DNA of 10,661 bases, from contig RFIV01000098.1 of assembly GCA_003695085.1 (NCBI GenBank), positions 1-10,661 of the forward strand, in the 5' to 3' direction. Below, one piece after another: positions 1 to 6,301 of the stretch (within the stretch, counting starts at the first letter, position 1; every line of letters starts with the position of its first letter). The stretch is from Gammaproteobacteria bacterium (lineage in GTDB: Bacteria > Pseudomonadota > Gammaproteobacteria > Pseudomonadales > Oleiphilaceae). A program made the position numbers and the translations under genes. The notes beneath the pieces were generated by a model that was given only the letters and a program-made list of their open reading frames with translations, was not told where the DNA came from and did no database searches.

Positions 1-1724
1 ATGTCGTCAATGACGTCAATAATCTCGGCGATCTTGTTGCTGGCGACGTTGATTTCTTCCATGGAGGCAATGGTGCGCTGCACCACTTCGCCCCCCAGCT
101 CGGCTTTCTGCCGCGTTGTTTGCGCCAGCTCATTGGCCTCACGCGCATTGGCTGCCGTATTGCGCACATTGCTGGCCAGTTCCTCCATGCTGGAGGCGGT
201 TTCTTCCAGGTTGGAGCTTTGTTTCTCGGTCCGCTCGGATAGCTGTGCGTTGCCGCTGGCAATCTCCTGCATGGACTGGCGGATGTTCTGGGTCGAGGTC
301 ACGATAGAGGCCATGGCGTGGTGCAGCTTGTCCACGGCATTGTTCAGAGCATTGGCGATGGCGCCGTACTGGCCGGCGTACTCGGCATCAATGCTGACAG
401 TCAGATTGCCCTGTGCCAGGGCTTCTGCCGTCCGCTGCACATCGTTGAAGACGGCCTGCATGCGATCGAGGATGGTGTTCAGCCCCGTGCTCAGGTTCAG
501 AGCAAAACCTTCCTTGCCTTCCAGCGCCAGCCGTGTGTCCAGCTTGCCCTGTGAAGCATCATCCACCAGCGCCTGGATTTCCTTCTCCACCTTCAGCTGG
601 TCGGTAATGTCCGCCCACTCGACCACCGAACCCAGTCGCTCGCCACCGGGACCAATTACCGGTGCCGCTGTCAGGTCAAAGTGCCGCCCGCCAAGGGTGA
701 TCTGTGCCTTGTGGGTGCCCTGAAGCTTCTCCAGCATGGCGCGCTGGTGCGCCGGGTTCTTGTGGAACAGGTCAATGCTCTTGCCCAGCAGGTCATCCGC
801 CCGGAAGTCCGGGAAGACGGTGCGGATATCCTCCTCAGCCACCTGCATCATTTTGGTAACAGCCGGGTTCATGTACACAATGTTGAAGTGCTCGTCCGCC
901 ACCATGACATTGGTCGTCACCGTTTCCAGCGCCTGTCTCAGACGGCTGACTTCCTCAAACTGGATGCGCAGCTTCTGCTGCATCGTCCGAAGATCGGCAT
1001 ACAAACCGGGGCGGGACTCATCCAGCGCCATGTCCAGTTTGCCTTCCGTAATCTGGCGCGCGATTCCGGCCACCTCGGCTACTTCACCCCCGAGCTGGGC
1101 CGACAGGAACTGCCACAGTTTCCAGAGGTTCCAGGCAGCCAACCCGATGACACCCAGAATACCCAGTATGATGACCCACTCGGCCAGTGCGATACTCCCG
1201 GCGCTTTCTTCCAATTGCGCCTTGGCGGCCTGCTCAATGGCCTCGCCGGCCTGATCCAGACTGGTCTCCAATGTGTCAAATGCTTCCTTGAAAGCATCCA
1301 CCCCTTGCTGGTAGGCCACCTGGTTCTCCGCCTGTACCTGCCGTCGGGCGGTCTGATAATAGTGATTCAGGTTGCCTTCCAGAGACCTCAGGGCCTGGCG
1401 CTCCTGCTCGGACAAGGGCAAGTCCATCAGTTGCTGATAAAGCCCCTGCATGTCGTCGATAGTCTGAGTGAGTGCGTCGCGCACGCTCCCCTGTTCCTGG
1501 ACATCACCTTCAAGCAGCGCCACCAGGTAATGATAGACAGTGCCTTCGATACCCTCATGGTGCATGTCCATGAGCGTCACGGCCCGAACTGCCTCAAGTG
1601 CCACCTCCGTTTCCTTCTCGACACGTTTGACCGCCTGCAGTTCAACGACCGAGACAATCCCCAAAAGCAACAGCGCCACGCCCAGCACAGCGCCAAATCG
1701 TGTCATTGCCTGTTTGATGCTCAT
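1..1724 (-). CDS. Methyl-accepting chemotaxis protein with periplasmic helical domain, PAS domain and several HAMP-like modules (3' end outside window)
   Basis: Membrane chemoreceptor that would control CheA through CheW. The first 574 residues are present. A first membrane helix (about residues 9-29) is followed by a helical, 4HB-like periplasmic region (about 30-177; includes MDMHHEGIEG) and a second membrane helix (about 178-203). A HAMP-like stretch with ITEGKLD follows. A PAS domain spans about 260-372 (NVMVADEHFNIVYMNPAV to VVEWADIT). Two further HAMP-like repeats contain ASQGKLDTRL and LAQGNLTVSI. The signalling helix carries the methylation-type motif LEETASSMEEL at about 503-515. The frame leaves the window at IAEIIDVIDD, just before the conserved hairpin tip, so truncation is due to the window edge. 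The ATG overlaps the cheW stop as ATGA (1721-1724) and has a GGAGGGAGA ribosome site at 1731-1739, which implies translational coupling. The stimulus is unknown. Receptor identity is very secure; the HAMP count is by eye. Confidence 0.95.
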   Translation of the reverse strand, partial: MSIKQAMTRFGAVLGVALLLLGIVSVVELQAVKRVEKETEVALEAVRAVTLMDMHHEGIEGTVYHYLVALLEGDVQEQGSVRDALTQTIDDMQGLYQQLMDLPLSEQERQALRSLEGNLNHYYQTARRQVQAENQVAYQQGVDAFKEAFDTLETSLDQAGEAIEQAAKAQLEESAGSIALAEWVIILGILGVIGLAAWNLWKLWQFLSAQLGGEVAEVAGIARQITEGKLDMALDESRPGLYADLRTMQQKLRIQFEEVSRLRQALETVTTNVMVADEHFNIVYMNPAVTKMMQVAEEDIRTVFPDFRADDLLGKSIDLFHKNPAHQRAMLEKLQGTHKAQITLGGRHFDLTAAPVIGPGGERLGSVVEWADITDQLKVEKEIQALVDDASQGKLDTRLALEGKEGFALNLSTGLNTILDRMQAVFNDVQRTAEALAQGNLTVSIDAEYAGQYGAIANALNNAVDKLHHAMASIVTSTQNIRQSMQEIASGNAQLSERTEKQSSNLEETASSMEELASNVRNTAANAREANELAQTTRQKAELGGEVVQRTIASMEEINVASNKIAEIIDVIDD

Positions 1725-2209
1725 GCCTGCTCTCCCTCCAGTTCGGCGGTACCGGGCACCTCACCCGATGCGTTCAACAAGGTATCCAGATTCAGAAGTA
1801 TGATCATGCGTCCGTCACTTTCGGTCAGCCCGGCAACGTAGCGCATGTCCACCCGGGACTTGAAATGCGGCGCATCCTGGATGGCGGTCCGCCCGGCGGC
1901 GATGACACCATTGAGCTGGTCCACCACCAGACCGGAGACCTTGTCCCGCTCGCCTTCACGGCGGCCCACCAGAATGACCACGGTGTGCTTGTCAAAAGTT
2001 GTGTCGGCCAGTCCGAGCCGCCGGCGCAGATCGACAACCGGGACGATTGCCCCCCGGACATTGACCAGCCCGCACTCCCAGCTTTCGGCAAAGGGAATGC
2101 GGGTGACCGCCTCCCAGCTGCGGATCTCGCGCACCCGCAGGATATCAATGGCGTATTCCTCCTCGCCGAGCGAGAAGGTGAGATATTCATCCACGGTGTC
2201 TTCAGGCAT
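1721..2209 (-). CDS. cheW: CheW coupling protein
   Basis: A 162-residue protein of usual CheW length. CheW is a cytoplasmic adaptor that links chemoreceptor tips to the P5 domain of CheA. The whole protein is one CheW domain: an N-terminal strand YLTFSLGEEEYAIDIL, then VREIRSWEAVTRIPFA, the characteristic GLVNVRGAIVPVVDLRRRLGL, and VAGLTESDGRMIILLNLD near the C terminus. The conserved Arg of NVRG, important for receptor and CheA contacts in this family, is present. The start was chosen at 2209 because a strong GGAGG (2216-2220) lies six bases upstream, inside the end of cheA. The gene overlaps cheA by 8 bases and the mcp start by 4 bases, so all three are probably co-transcribed and translationally coupled. 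Nothing in the sequence looks damaged. Confidence 0.97.
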   Translation of the reverse strand: MPEDTVDEYLTFSLGEEEYAIDILRVREIRSWEAVTRIPFAESWECGLVNVRGAIVPVVDLRRRLGLADTTFDKHTVVILVGRREGERDKVSGLVVDQLNGVIAAGRTAIQDAPHFKSRVDMRYVAGLTESDGRMIILLNLDTLLNASGEVPGTAELEGEQA

Positions 2210-4337
2210 GCATCACCTCCCGCGCCATCATGCCGTGCAAGGCATCCACATCCAGAATCAGTGCCACGCGTCCGTCTCCCAGAATGGTGGCCCCCGAGAC
2301 GCCTTCCACCCGGTGATAATTGTCTTCCAGCGATTTGATGACAATCTGCTGCTGATTGAGCAGATCATCCACAAACAGGCCGTAGCGCCGCCTGTCGGTT
2401 TCCACGATCACGACAATGCCTTCGTGCAGTTTCGGGCGGCGCAGCTGGCTGACTTCCAGCACATCCGCCAGCCGCACCACGGGCAGATACTCGCCGCGCA
2501 GCTTGATGGTCTCACTCTCTCCGCCCACGTAATGAATCATGTCCGCCGAGGGCTGCAGCGATTCAATGATGGAAACCAGCGGAATGATGTACGTTTCCTC
2601 ACCCACCTGTACGAGTTGCCCGTCCATGATGGCCAGCGTCAGCGGCAGGCGGATGGTAAATGTGGAGCCCTTGCCCGATTCGGATTCCACGTTGATGGAT
2701 CCGCCCAGTGCCTGAACGTTCTTGCGCACCACGTCCATGCCCACGCCGCGGCCTGACAGGTCACTGACCGCCTCCTGTGTGGAAAAGCCGGGCTGAAAAA
2801 TCAGCTCGTAAATCTGCTGATCGGTGAGCCGTGCGTCTGCGGCAATCAGCCCTTTCTCGACAGCCTTTTGCCGAATCCGGTCCCGATTGAGTCCGCCCCC
2901 GTCATCGGCGACCTCAATCACGATGTTGCCCACCTGATGGTAGGCCTTGAGCCACACATGGCCGGTACGCGGCTTGCCGGCAGCTTCGCGCACATCCGGT
3001 TGTTCAATGCCGTGGTCAATGCTGTTGCGAACCAGGTGCACCAGCGGGTCGGTGATCTTTTCAATGACGGTCTTGTCCACCTCGGTATTCTCGCCGGACA
3101 TGACCAGCTCGATGTCCTTGTCCAGCTGTCGGCTCAGATCCCGAACCATGCGTGGAAAGCGGCTGAAACAGAAGCTGATGGGCAGCATGCGGATCTGCAT
3201 GACGCCTTCCTGCAGGGCCCGTGTCTGACGCTGCAACTGCGCCAGGCCTTCATGCAGGCGATCATAGCCTTGCAATGCCGGCTCATCACGCAGCATGTTG
3301 AGCATGGACTGGGTGATGACCAGCTCTCCGACCATGTTGATCAGCGCATCCACCTTGGGAAGATCCACGCGTATGCTCTGGCTGGCCGTCGTAGTCGGCG
3401 AGGGGACTTTTTTGGGGGCGGCAGGCCGGGCGCCACCCACCGGGTCCGACGGGCGCGGATCGGGCGATCCGGAGGCCTCTGCTGATGACTTCTGCACATC
3501 TTCTGCGCTTGTCTCGGGGGGGTGGCCTTTCGGCTCCACCTCCCCCACCGCCTGTTTACTCTCATTGGCCGCGGATGTGTCACCGCCAGCAGGTGCATGT
3601 CCGACAACCGGCACAATGGCCAAATCACACTCGTCCTCGACCCAGCTGAACACGTCTTCGATCGCCGAGCGGGGCACGTTTTCTTCCAGCACGACCGTCC
3701 AGCTCATTTCCAGGCGTGTCGGGTCATAACGCTCCCAATCGGGGATGAGACTGCTGTCACAACTGACCTGGACGGGCGCAATCTCCTTGAGTTCACGAAT
3801 CAGGCGAAGCGGGTCATTGCCGCGCTGTGCAAGCTCGGGCAAGGGCCGGAACACCACGCGCCACCCCGTTTGCACCGGTTCACCCTGAGGGGCCTCGGGC
3901 GCCTGCACGTCAAGCTTCGCACCTTCTGATAGGCCGCCACCTTGTGTCTGGCCCTCCAGGGCAGCTTTCAACCGCTCAAGCTGTGCATCACGCACGGCCG
4001 TATCCGGCTCGGTGCCTTCACGCGCGGCCGACAGAAGCATGCGCAGACAATCCACGCTGCCCAGCAGCACATCCACCACATCCTGATCCAGCCCCCGCTT
4101 ACCTCCCCGGATATCATCCAGCAGGTTTTCCATGATGTGGGTAAAATCCGCCACATCGGAAAAGCCAAAGGTGCCACTGCCGCCCTTGATGGAGTGGGCG
4201 GCCCGGAAAATGGTGTTGATGGCCTCGGCATCGGGGTTGTCCACATCCAGCTCAAGCAGCCCCTGCTCCAGAACGTCCACATTCTCGAAACTTTCTTCGA
4301 AAAAGACGTTGTGAAACTGGGACAGGTCAATGCTCAT
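2202..4337 (-). CDS. cheA: Chemotaxis histidine kinase CheA
   Basis: A 711-residue cytoplasmic kinase that autophosphorylates when stimulated by receptor/CheW and passes phosphate to CheY. Domains in order: HPt/P1 (1-130) with phosphoacceptor His48 in RAAHSIKGGSGTFGF; a P2-position domain (about 158-245; WRVVFRPLPELAQRGNDPL) unlike E. coli P2 but of a kind seen in many proteobacterial CheAs; a Pro/Ala/Ser-rich linker (246-320); the dimerisation helices (321-385; RVDLPKVDALINMVGELV); the HATPase domain (386-565) with N-box HLVRNSIDHG (434-443), G1 DDGGG (478-482) and G2 GRGVGMD (529-535); and the C-terminal CheW-like P5 domain (570-705). All catalytic motifs look intact. There is no fused receiver domain, so phosphate should go to a separate regulator, probably the cheY 24 bases upstream. 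GGAGG sits 8 bases before the ATG. The cheW start lies inside its 3' end. Confidence 0.97.
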   Translation of the reverse strand: MSIDLSQFHNVFFEESFENVDVLEQGLLELDVDNPDAEAINTIFRAAHSIKGGSGTFGFSDVADFTHIMENLLDDIRGGKRGLDQDVVDVLLGSVDCLRMLLSAAREGTEPDTAVRDAQLERLKAALEGQTQGGGLSEGAKLDVQAPEAPQGEPVQTGWRVVFRPLPELAQRGNDPLRLIRELKEIAPVQVSCDSSLIPDWERYDPTRLEMSWTVVLEENVPRSAIEDVFSWVEDECDLAIVPVVGHAPAGGDTSAANESKQAVGEVEPKGHPPETSAEDVQKSSAEASGSPDPRPSDPVGGARPAAPKKVPSPTTTASQSIRVDLPKVDALINMVGELVITQSMLNMLRDEPALQGYDRLHEGLAQLQRQTRALQEGVMQIRMLPISFCFSRFPRMVRDLSRQLDKDIELVMSGENTEVDKTVIEKITDPLVHLVRNSIDHGIEQPDVREAAGKPRTGHVWLKAYHQVGNIVIEVADDGGGLNRDRIRQKAVEKGLIAADARLTDQQIYELIFQPGFSTQEAVSDLSGRGVGMDVVRKNVQALGGSINVESESGKGSTFTIRLPLTLAIMDGQLVQVGEETYIIPLVSIIESLQPSADMIHYVGGESETIKLRGEYLPVVRLADVLEVSQLRRPKLHEGIVVIVETDRRRYGLFVDDLLNQQQIVIKSLEDNYHRVEGVSGATILGDGRVALILDVDALHGMMAREVMHA

Positions 4338-4361
4338 GCGCGCGCCCTCCGTCTGGCTGTG

Positions 4362-4724
4362 CTAACCCAGCACCTTCTTGATAACGGCCAACAGCTGATC
4401 CGGATTGAACGGCTTGACGATCCAGCCCGTTGCCCCGGCCGCCTTGCCCTCCGCCTTCTTCTCCGGTGCGGATTCGGTGGTCAGCATCAGCAGGGGTGTG
4501 AACTTGTAGGCCGCTTCCTGCCGCAGATTGCGGATGAGCGTAATGCCATCCATCACCGGCATGTTCACGTCGCTGATCACCAGGTCAAACTGCATAGCTT
4601 TGGCCTTATCCAGCGCCTGCTGGCCATCAGCCGCTTCTTCCACATCATGTCCGGCCGCCTTGAGGGTGAAGGCCACCATCTGACGCATGGACGCGGAGTC
4701 GTCCACAGCGAGAATTTTTGCCAT
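4362..4724 (-). CDS. cheY: Single-domain response regulator CheY
   Basis: A 120-residue receiver-only protein, the phosphorylated output of CheA. All receiver landmarks are present: acidic pair Asp8-Asp9 (AVDDS), phosphoacceptor Asp52 (VISDVNMPVMDG), Thr82 (LMLTTES) and Lys104 (WIVKPF). The aromatic switch position equivalent to Tyr106 of E. coli CheY is Trp101 (GATGWIVKPF), a variant also seen in other CheY proteins. The frame stays open upstream to 4829, but the start at 4724 (MAKILAVDDS) gives a normal CheY N terminus. It also has GAAGGGA at 4734-4740, nine bases upstream, so the longer form is rejected. It is the first gene of the cheY-cheA-cheW-mcp operon, which reads leftward from the divergent region at 4725-4877. 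Whether it acts on the flagellar motor or elsewhere cannot be told from sequence. Confidence 0.96.
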   Translation of the reverse strand: MAKILAVDDSASMRQMVAFTLKAAGHDVEEAADGQQALDKAKAMQFDLVISDVNMPVMDGITLIRNLRQEAAYKFTPLLMLTTESAPEKKAEGKAAGATGWIVKPFNPDQLLAVIKKVLG

Positions 4725-4805
4725 GATTCTTTTTCCCTTCGATCCCTTTCCCTGAATAAGCATAGCAAGGGTTCCGAAAACTGCAGGAAAATATGTAACG
4801 TTTCG

Positions 4806-4830
4806 TGTGCGGCAACTTGCAGCCTGCACA
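4806..4830. repeat. Imperfect inverted repeat in the divergent spacer (possible operator)
   Basis: TGTGCGGC and GCCTGCACA are inverted copies around an 8-base centre (AACTTGCA), with one bulged T. The repeat overlaps the candidate rightward -35 box and lies upstream of the leftward candidates, a position suited to a regulator acting on both operons. It could also be chance, since the arms are short and imperfect. No known regulator motif was recognised. Confidence 0.25.
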
Positions 4831-4864
4831 AAAACGTCTATACCTTAGAGTGGATCGACGCCCC

Positions 4865-4871
4865 GGAAGGA
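4865..4871 (+). promoter_or_regulatory. Ribosome binding site that fixes the start of the receptor-tip protein
   Basis: GGAAGGA ends six bases before the ATG at 4878. The same frame is open far upstream, through the antisense of cheY and cheA, so frame length alone would give a much too long protein. This site and the intergenic position support the 4878 start. Confidence 0.6.
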
Positions 4872-4877
4872 CATCGC

Positions 4878-5516
4878 ATGCTGACGCTGGAAGACATTGA
4901 TGCGCTGCACCGCGCTTATGAAGGCCACCCGGTGCCGCGATTTGTCGTGAGCGCCACACTGGCCACGGAGCTGAAGAGCACCATTTCAATTGCTCGTCGC
5001 ATCTCCATATCTTCAAAAAATGCACAGGCCATCACTGCCCGGGCCGGCACCTGGGGCCAGGGGTTTTCCGGCATCACGCAATTCATTGATGAGTTCTCGA
5101 GAAACACCATCGACTGCGCCAACCGCATCAGCGAAACCTCTCGCCAGCTCTCACAGGCGTCCGTCACCCTGATTGCCCGCCGCACCATGGCGGACAGGTT
5201 GGGACGCGTCATGGCGCACCATGCCAAGGTGGAGGCATTGAGCCAGTTGTATGATAAATATGCAGCTTCAGCCGAAAAACTGGAAGAAGAGAACGAACGC
5301 AACTTCCATCAGTTACGCAAGCTCATCGAGGAAATCCGCGACTGCACCCGGGCGCTGAACTCCATCGTCGCCACCTGCCGTATCGAAGCTTCACGTGCAG
5401 GCCCGTTTCAACAGGCGTTGTTCGTGATCGCGGCAGACATCGAAGAAGCAGCCTGGGAGATCGGCGAGCAAATCAAGGTCGGCAAGAAAATTCTGGACAT
5501 GCTTGGTCGAAGTTAG
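4878..5516 (+). CDS. Small soluble protein with two chemoreceptor-tip-like segments
   Basis: A 212-residue protein, all helical in appearance, with no signal peptide or membrane segment. It has no recognised sensor domain and I do not know a gene name. Two stretches resemble the conserved hairpin tip of methyl-accepting chemotaxis proteins (consensus LNAAIEAARAGEQGRGF followed by AVVADEV). Residues 48-63 read NAQAITARAGTWGQGF, sharing NA, ARAG, G and GF in register. Residues 169-186 read IEASRAGPFQQALFVIAA, sharing IEA, RAG, V and A. Between them is a charged helical, probably coiled-coil region (about 115-160). Sequence suggests a soluble receptor-like protein or array adaptor that could contact CheA/CheW. 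The ODP gene follows 17 bases downstream, so the two are probably co-transcribed. The divergent neighbours are cheY-cheA-cheW-mcp. Real gene: very likely. Receptor-tip relationship: moderately sure. Function: inference. Confidence 0.85.
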   Translation: MLTLEDIDALHRAYEGHPVPRFVVSATLATELKSTISIARRISISSKNAQAITARAGTWGQGFSGITQFIDEFSRNTIDCANRISETSRQLSQASVTLIARRTMADRLGRVMAHHAKVEALSQLYDKYAASAEKLEEENERNFHQLRKLIEEIRDCTRALNSIVATCRIEASRAGPFQQALFVIAADIEEAAWEIGEQIKVGKKILDMLGRS

Positions 5517-5533
5517 CTTACAAGGAACATACC

Positions 5534-6283
5534 ATGCACAGCGAAACCCTGCTTGAGTGCAAGACACACCGCTGGATCATCTGTGGCCGGGATCCGGACA
5601 AGCCGGACAAGATCATTGACACCAACCAGTACATGGTACGCACCGACACCCGCATGATCATTCTCGATCCGGGCGGGATCGAGCTGTTTTCGTCCATGCT
5701 GGCCTGTGCACTGAATTACGCCCCGATTCATGAGATTACCGATCTGTTTGCCTCACATCAGGACCCTGACATCATTTCATCACTGGGGTTGTGGGATCAG
5801 GCGCTTCCCAAAGGACGTCTGCACGCGCCCTGGTTATGGGAAGGCTTCATCCGCCACTTTGGCATGAACAATATCGAGTACGTGCCCATTGCCGATGACG
5901 GGGGTGAGATCAACCTGGGCAGCGTGTCCCTGCAGATCATACCGGCCCATTACCTGCATTCTTCCGGCAACCACAATATCTACGATCCGGAACTGAAGAT
6001 TCTCATGTCCGGGGATATCGGCGCGTCTCTGGAACCGGGGCAGCCGCCTTTGTTCGTGGAGGATTTTGAGGCCCATATTCCTCACATGGAGTACTTCCAC
6101 AAGCGCTGGATGCCCTCCAACTACGCCAAGAATGACTGGATCAAGCGGGTGCGCCAGCTGGACATCGAGTACCTGGCCCCTCAGCATGGCCGGATCTTCA
6201 GGGGCGATGACGTGAAGCGCTTCCTCGACTGGTTCGAGCGCCTGGAAGTGGGCGTGGGCGTACAGGCGAGCTATCGAAACTGA
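5534..6283 (+). CDS. Oxygen-binding di-iron (ODP-type) metallo-beta-lactamase-fold protein
   Basis: A 249-residue soluble protein with the fold of the di-iron domain of flavodiiron proteins but no flavodoxin domain. Candidate metal ligands appear in the family order: H75-Q-D77-P-D79 in FASHQDPDIISS (flavodiiron form HxExDH), H139 and/or H142 in IPAHYLHSSGNHN, D161 in LMSGDIGA, and H218 in LAPQHGRIF. The segment PAHYLHSSGN plus SGDIGA is typical of proteins annotated as oxygen-binding di-iron domain proteins. In Treponema denticola such a protein works with a chemoreceptor as an O2/Fe(II) sensor. The first motif has Asp for Glu and Ile80 for the final His, which argues against ordinary O2/NO reductase or hydrolase activity. 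AAGGA (5522-5526) precedes the ATG by seven bases. The gene sits 17 bases after the receptor-tip gene. Family assignment is good; chemotaxis sensing here is inferred from context. Confidence 0.88.
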   Translation: MHSETLLECKTHRWIICGRDPDKPDKIIDTNQYMVRTDTRMIILDPGGIELFSSMLACALNYAPIHEITDLFASHQDPDIISSLGLWDQALPKGRLHAPWLWEGFIRHFGMNNIEYVPIADDGGEINLGSVSLQIIPAHYLHSSGNHNIYDPELKILMSGDIGASLEPGQPPLFVEDFEAHIPHMEYFHKRWMPSNYAKNDWIKRVRQLDIEYLAPQHGRIFRGDDVKRFLDWFERLEVGVGVQASYRN

Positions 6284-6301
6284 CCGGTTACAGGCCGGTC
6301 A
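6281..6301. terminator. Hairpin spanning both stop codons of convergent genes
   Basis: TGACCGG (6281-6287) pairs with CCGGTCA (6295-6301) around a 7-base loop. The left arm contains the TGA of the ODP gene and the right arm contains the TGA of the leftward phosphatase gene. No T-run follows on either side (ATTCTTC only on the plus strand), so it is at best a weak bidirectional terminator or an RNA 3'-end stabiliser. Confidence 0.4.

Larger units (their letters stand above)
4725..4877. promoter_or_regulatory. Divergent promoter region between cheY operon and receptor-tip/ODP pair
   Basis: This 153-base spacer separates divergent start codons, so it must hold promoters or leaders for both directions unless one side is read from further away. 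Rightward, TTGCAG (4817-4822) and TATACC (4839-4844) are 16 bases apart and form a weak sigma70-like pair. Leftward, on the minus strand, TTGCCG-16-TATTTT and an extended -10-like TGCTATGCT are possible, both poor matches. No convincing FliA (sigma28) or sigma54 site was seen by eye. An imperfect palindrome lies at 4806-4830 and is listed separately. The region is AT-richer than its flanks. Its role as a control region is likely; the individual boxes are guesses. Confidence 0.45.

Noticed and set aside
1..1724. Truncated receptor as a pseudogene
   Set aside because: The frame is open to the last base and stops only at the window edge. No frameshift or internal stop was seen.
681..1841. Long plus-strand open frame of 386 codons opposite the receptor gene
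   Set aside because: It is antisense to the clear MCP and the end of cheW, has a His/Gln/Leu-rich composition typical of a shadow frame, and shows no recognisable domain.
4725..4829. 35-codon N-terminal extension of CheY
   Set aside because: It does not resemble a receiver N terminus. The start at 4724 gives the canonical MAKILAVDDS and has its own ribosome site.
3942..4877. Upstream extension of the receptor-tip gene frame
   Set aside because: The frame happens to be open through antisense cheA and cheY, but the encoded peptide is nonsense-like and the well-placed GGAAGGA before 4878 supports the short start.
4725..4877. FliA (sigma28) or sigma54 promoter for the chemotaxis genes
   Set aside because: No TAAA-N15-GCCGATAA-like or TGGCAC-N5-TTGCA-like match was found by eye on either strand, so flagellar-cascade control is not claimed.
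5534..6283. Ordinary metallo-beta-lactamase or glyoxalase II hydrolase
   Set aside because: The hydrolase motif HxHxDH is absent. HQDPD plus PAHYLHSSGN and SGDIGA fit the di-iron flavodiiron/ODP branch.
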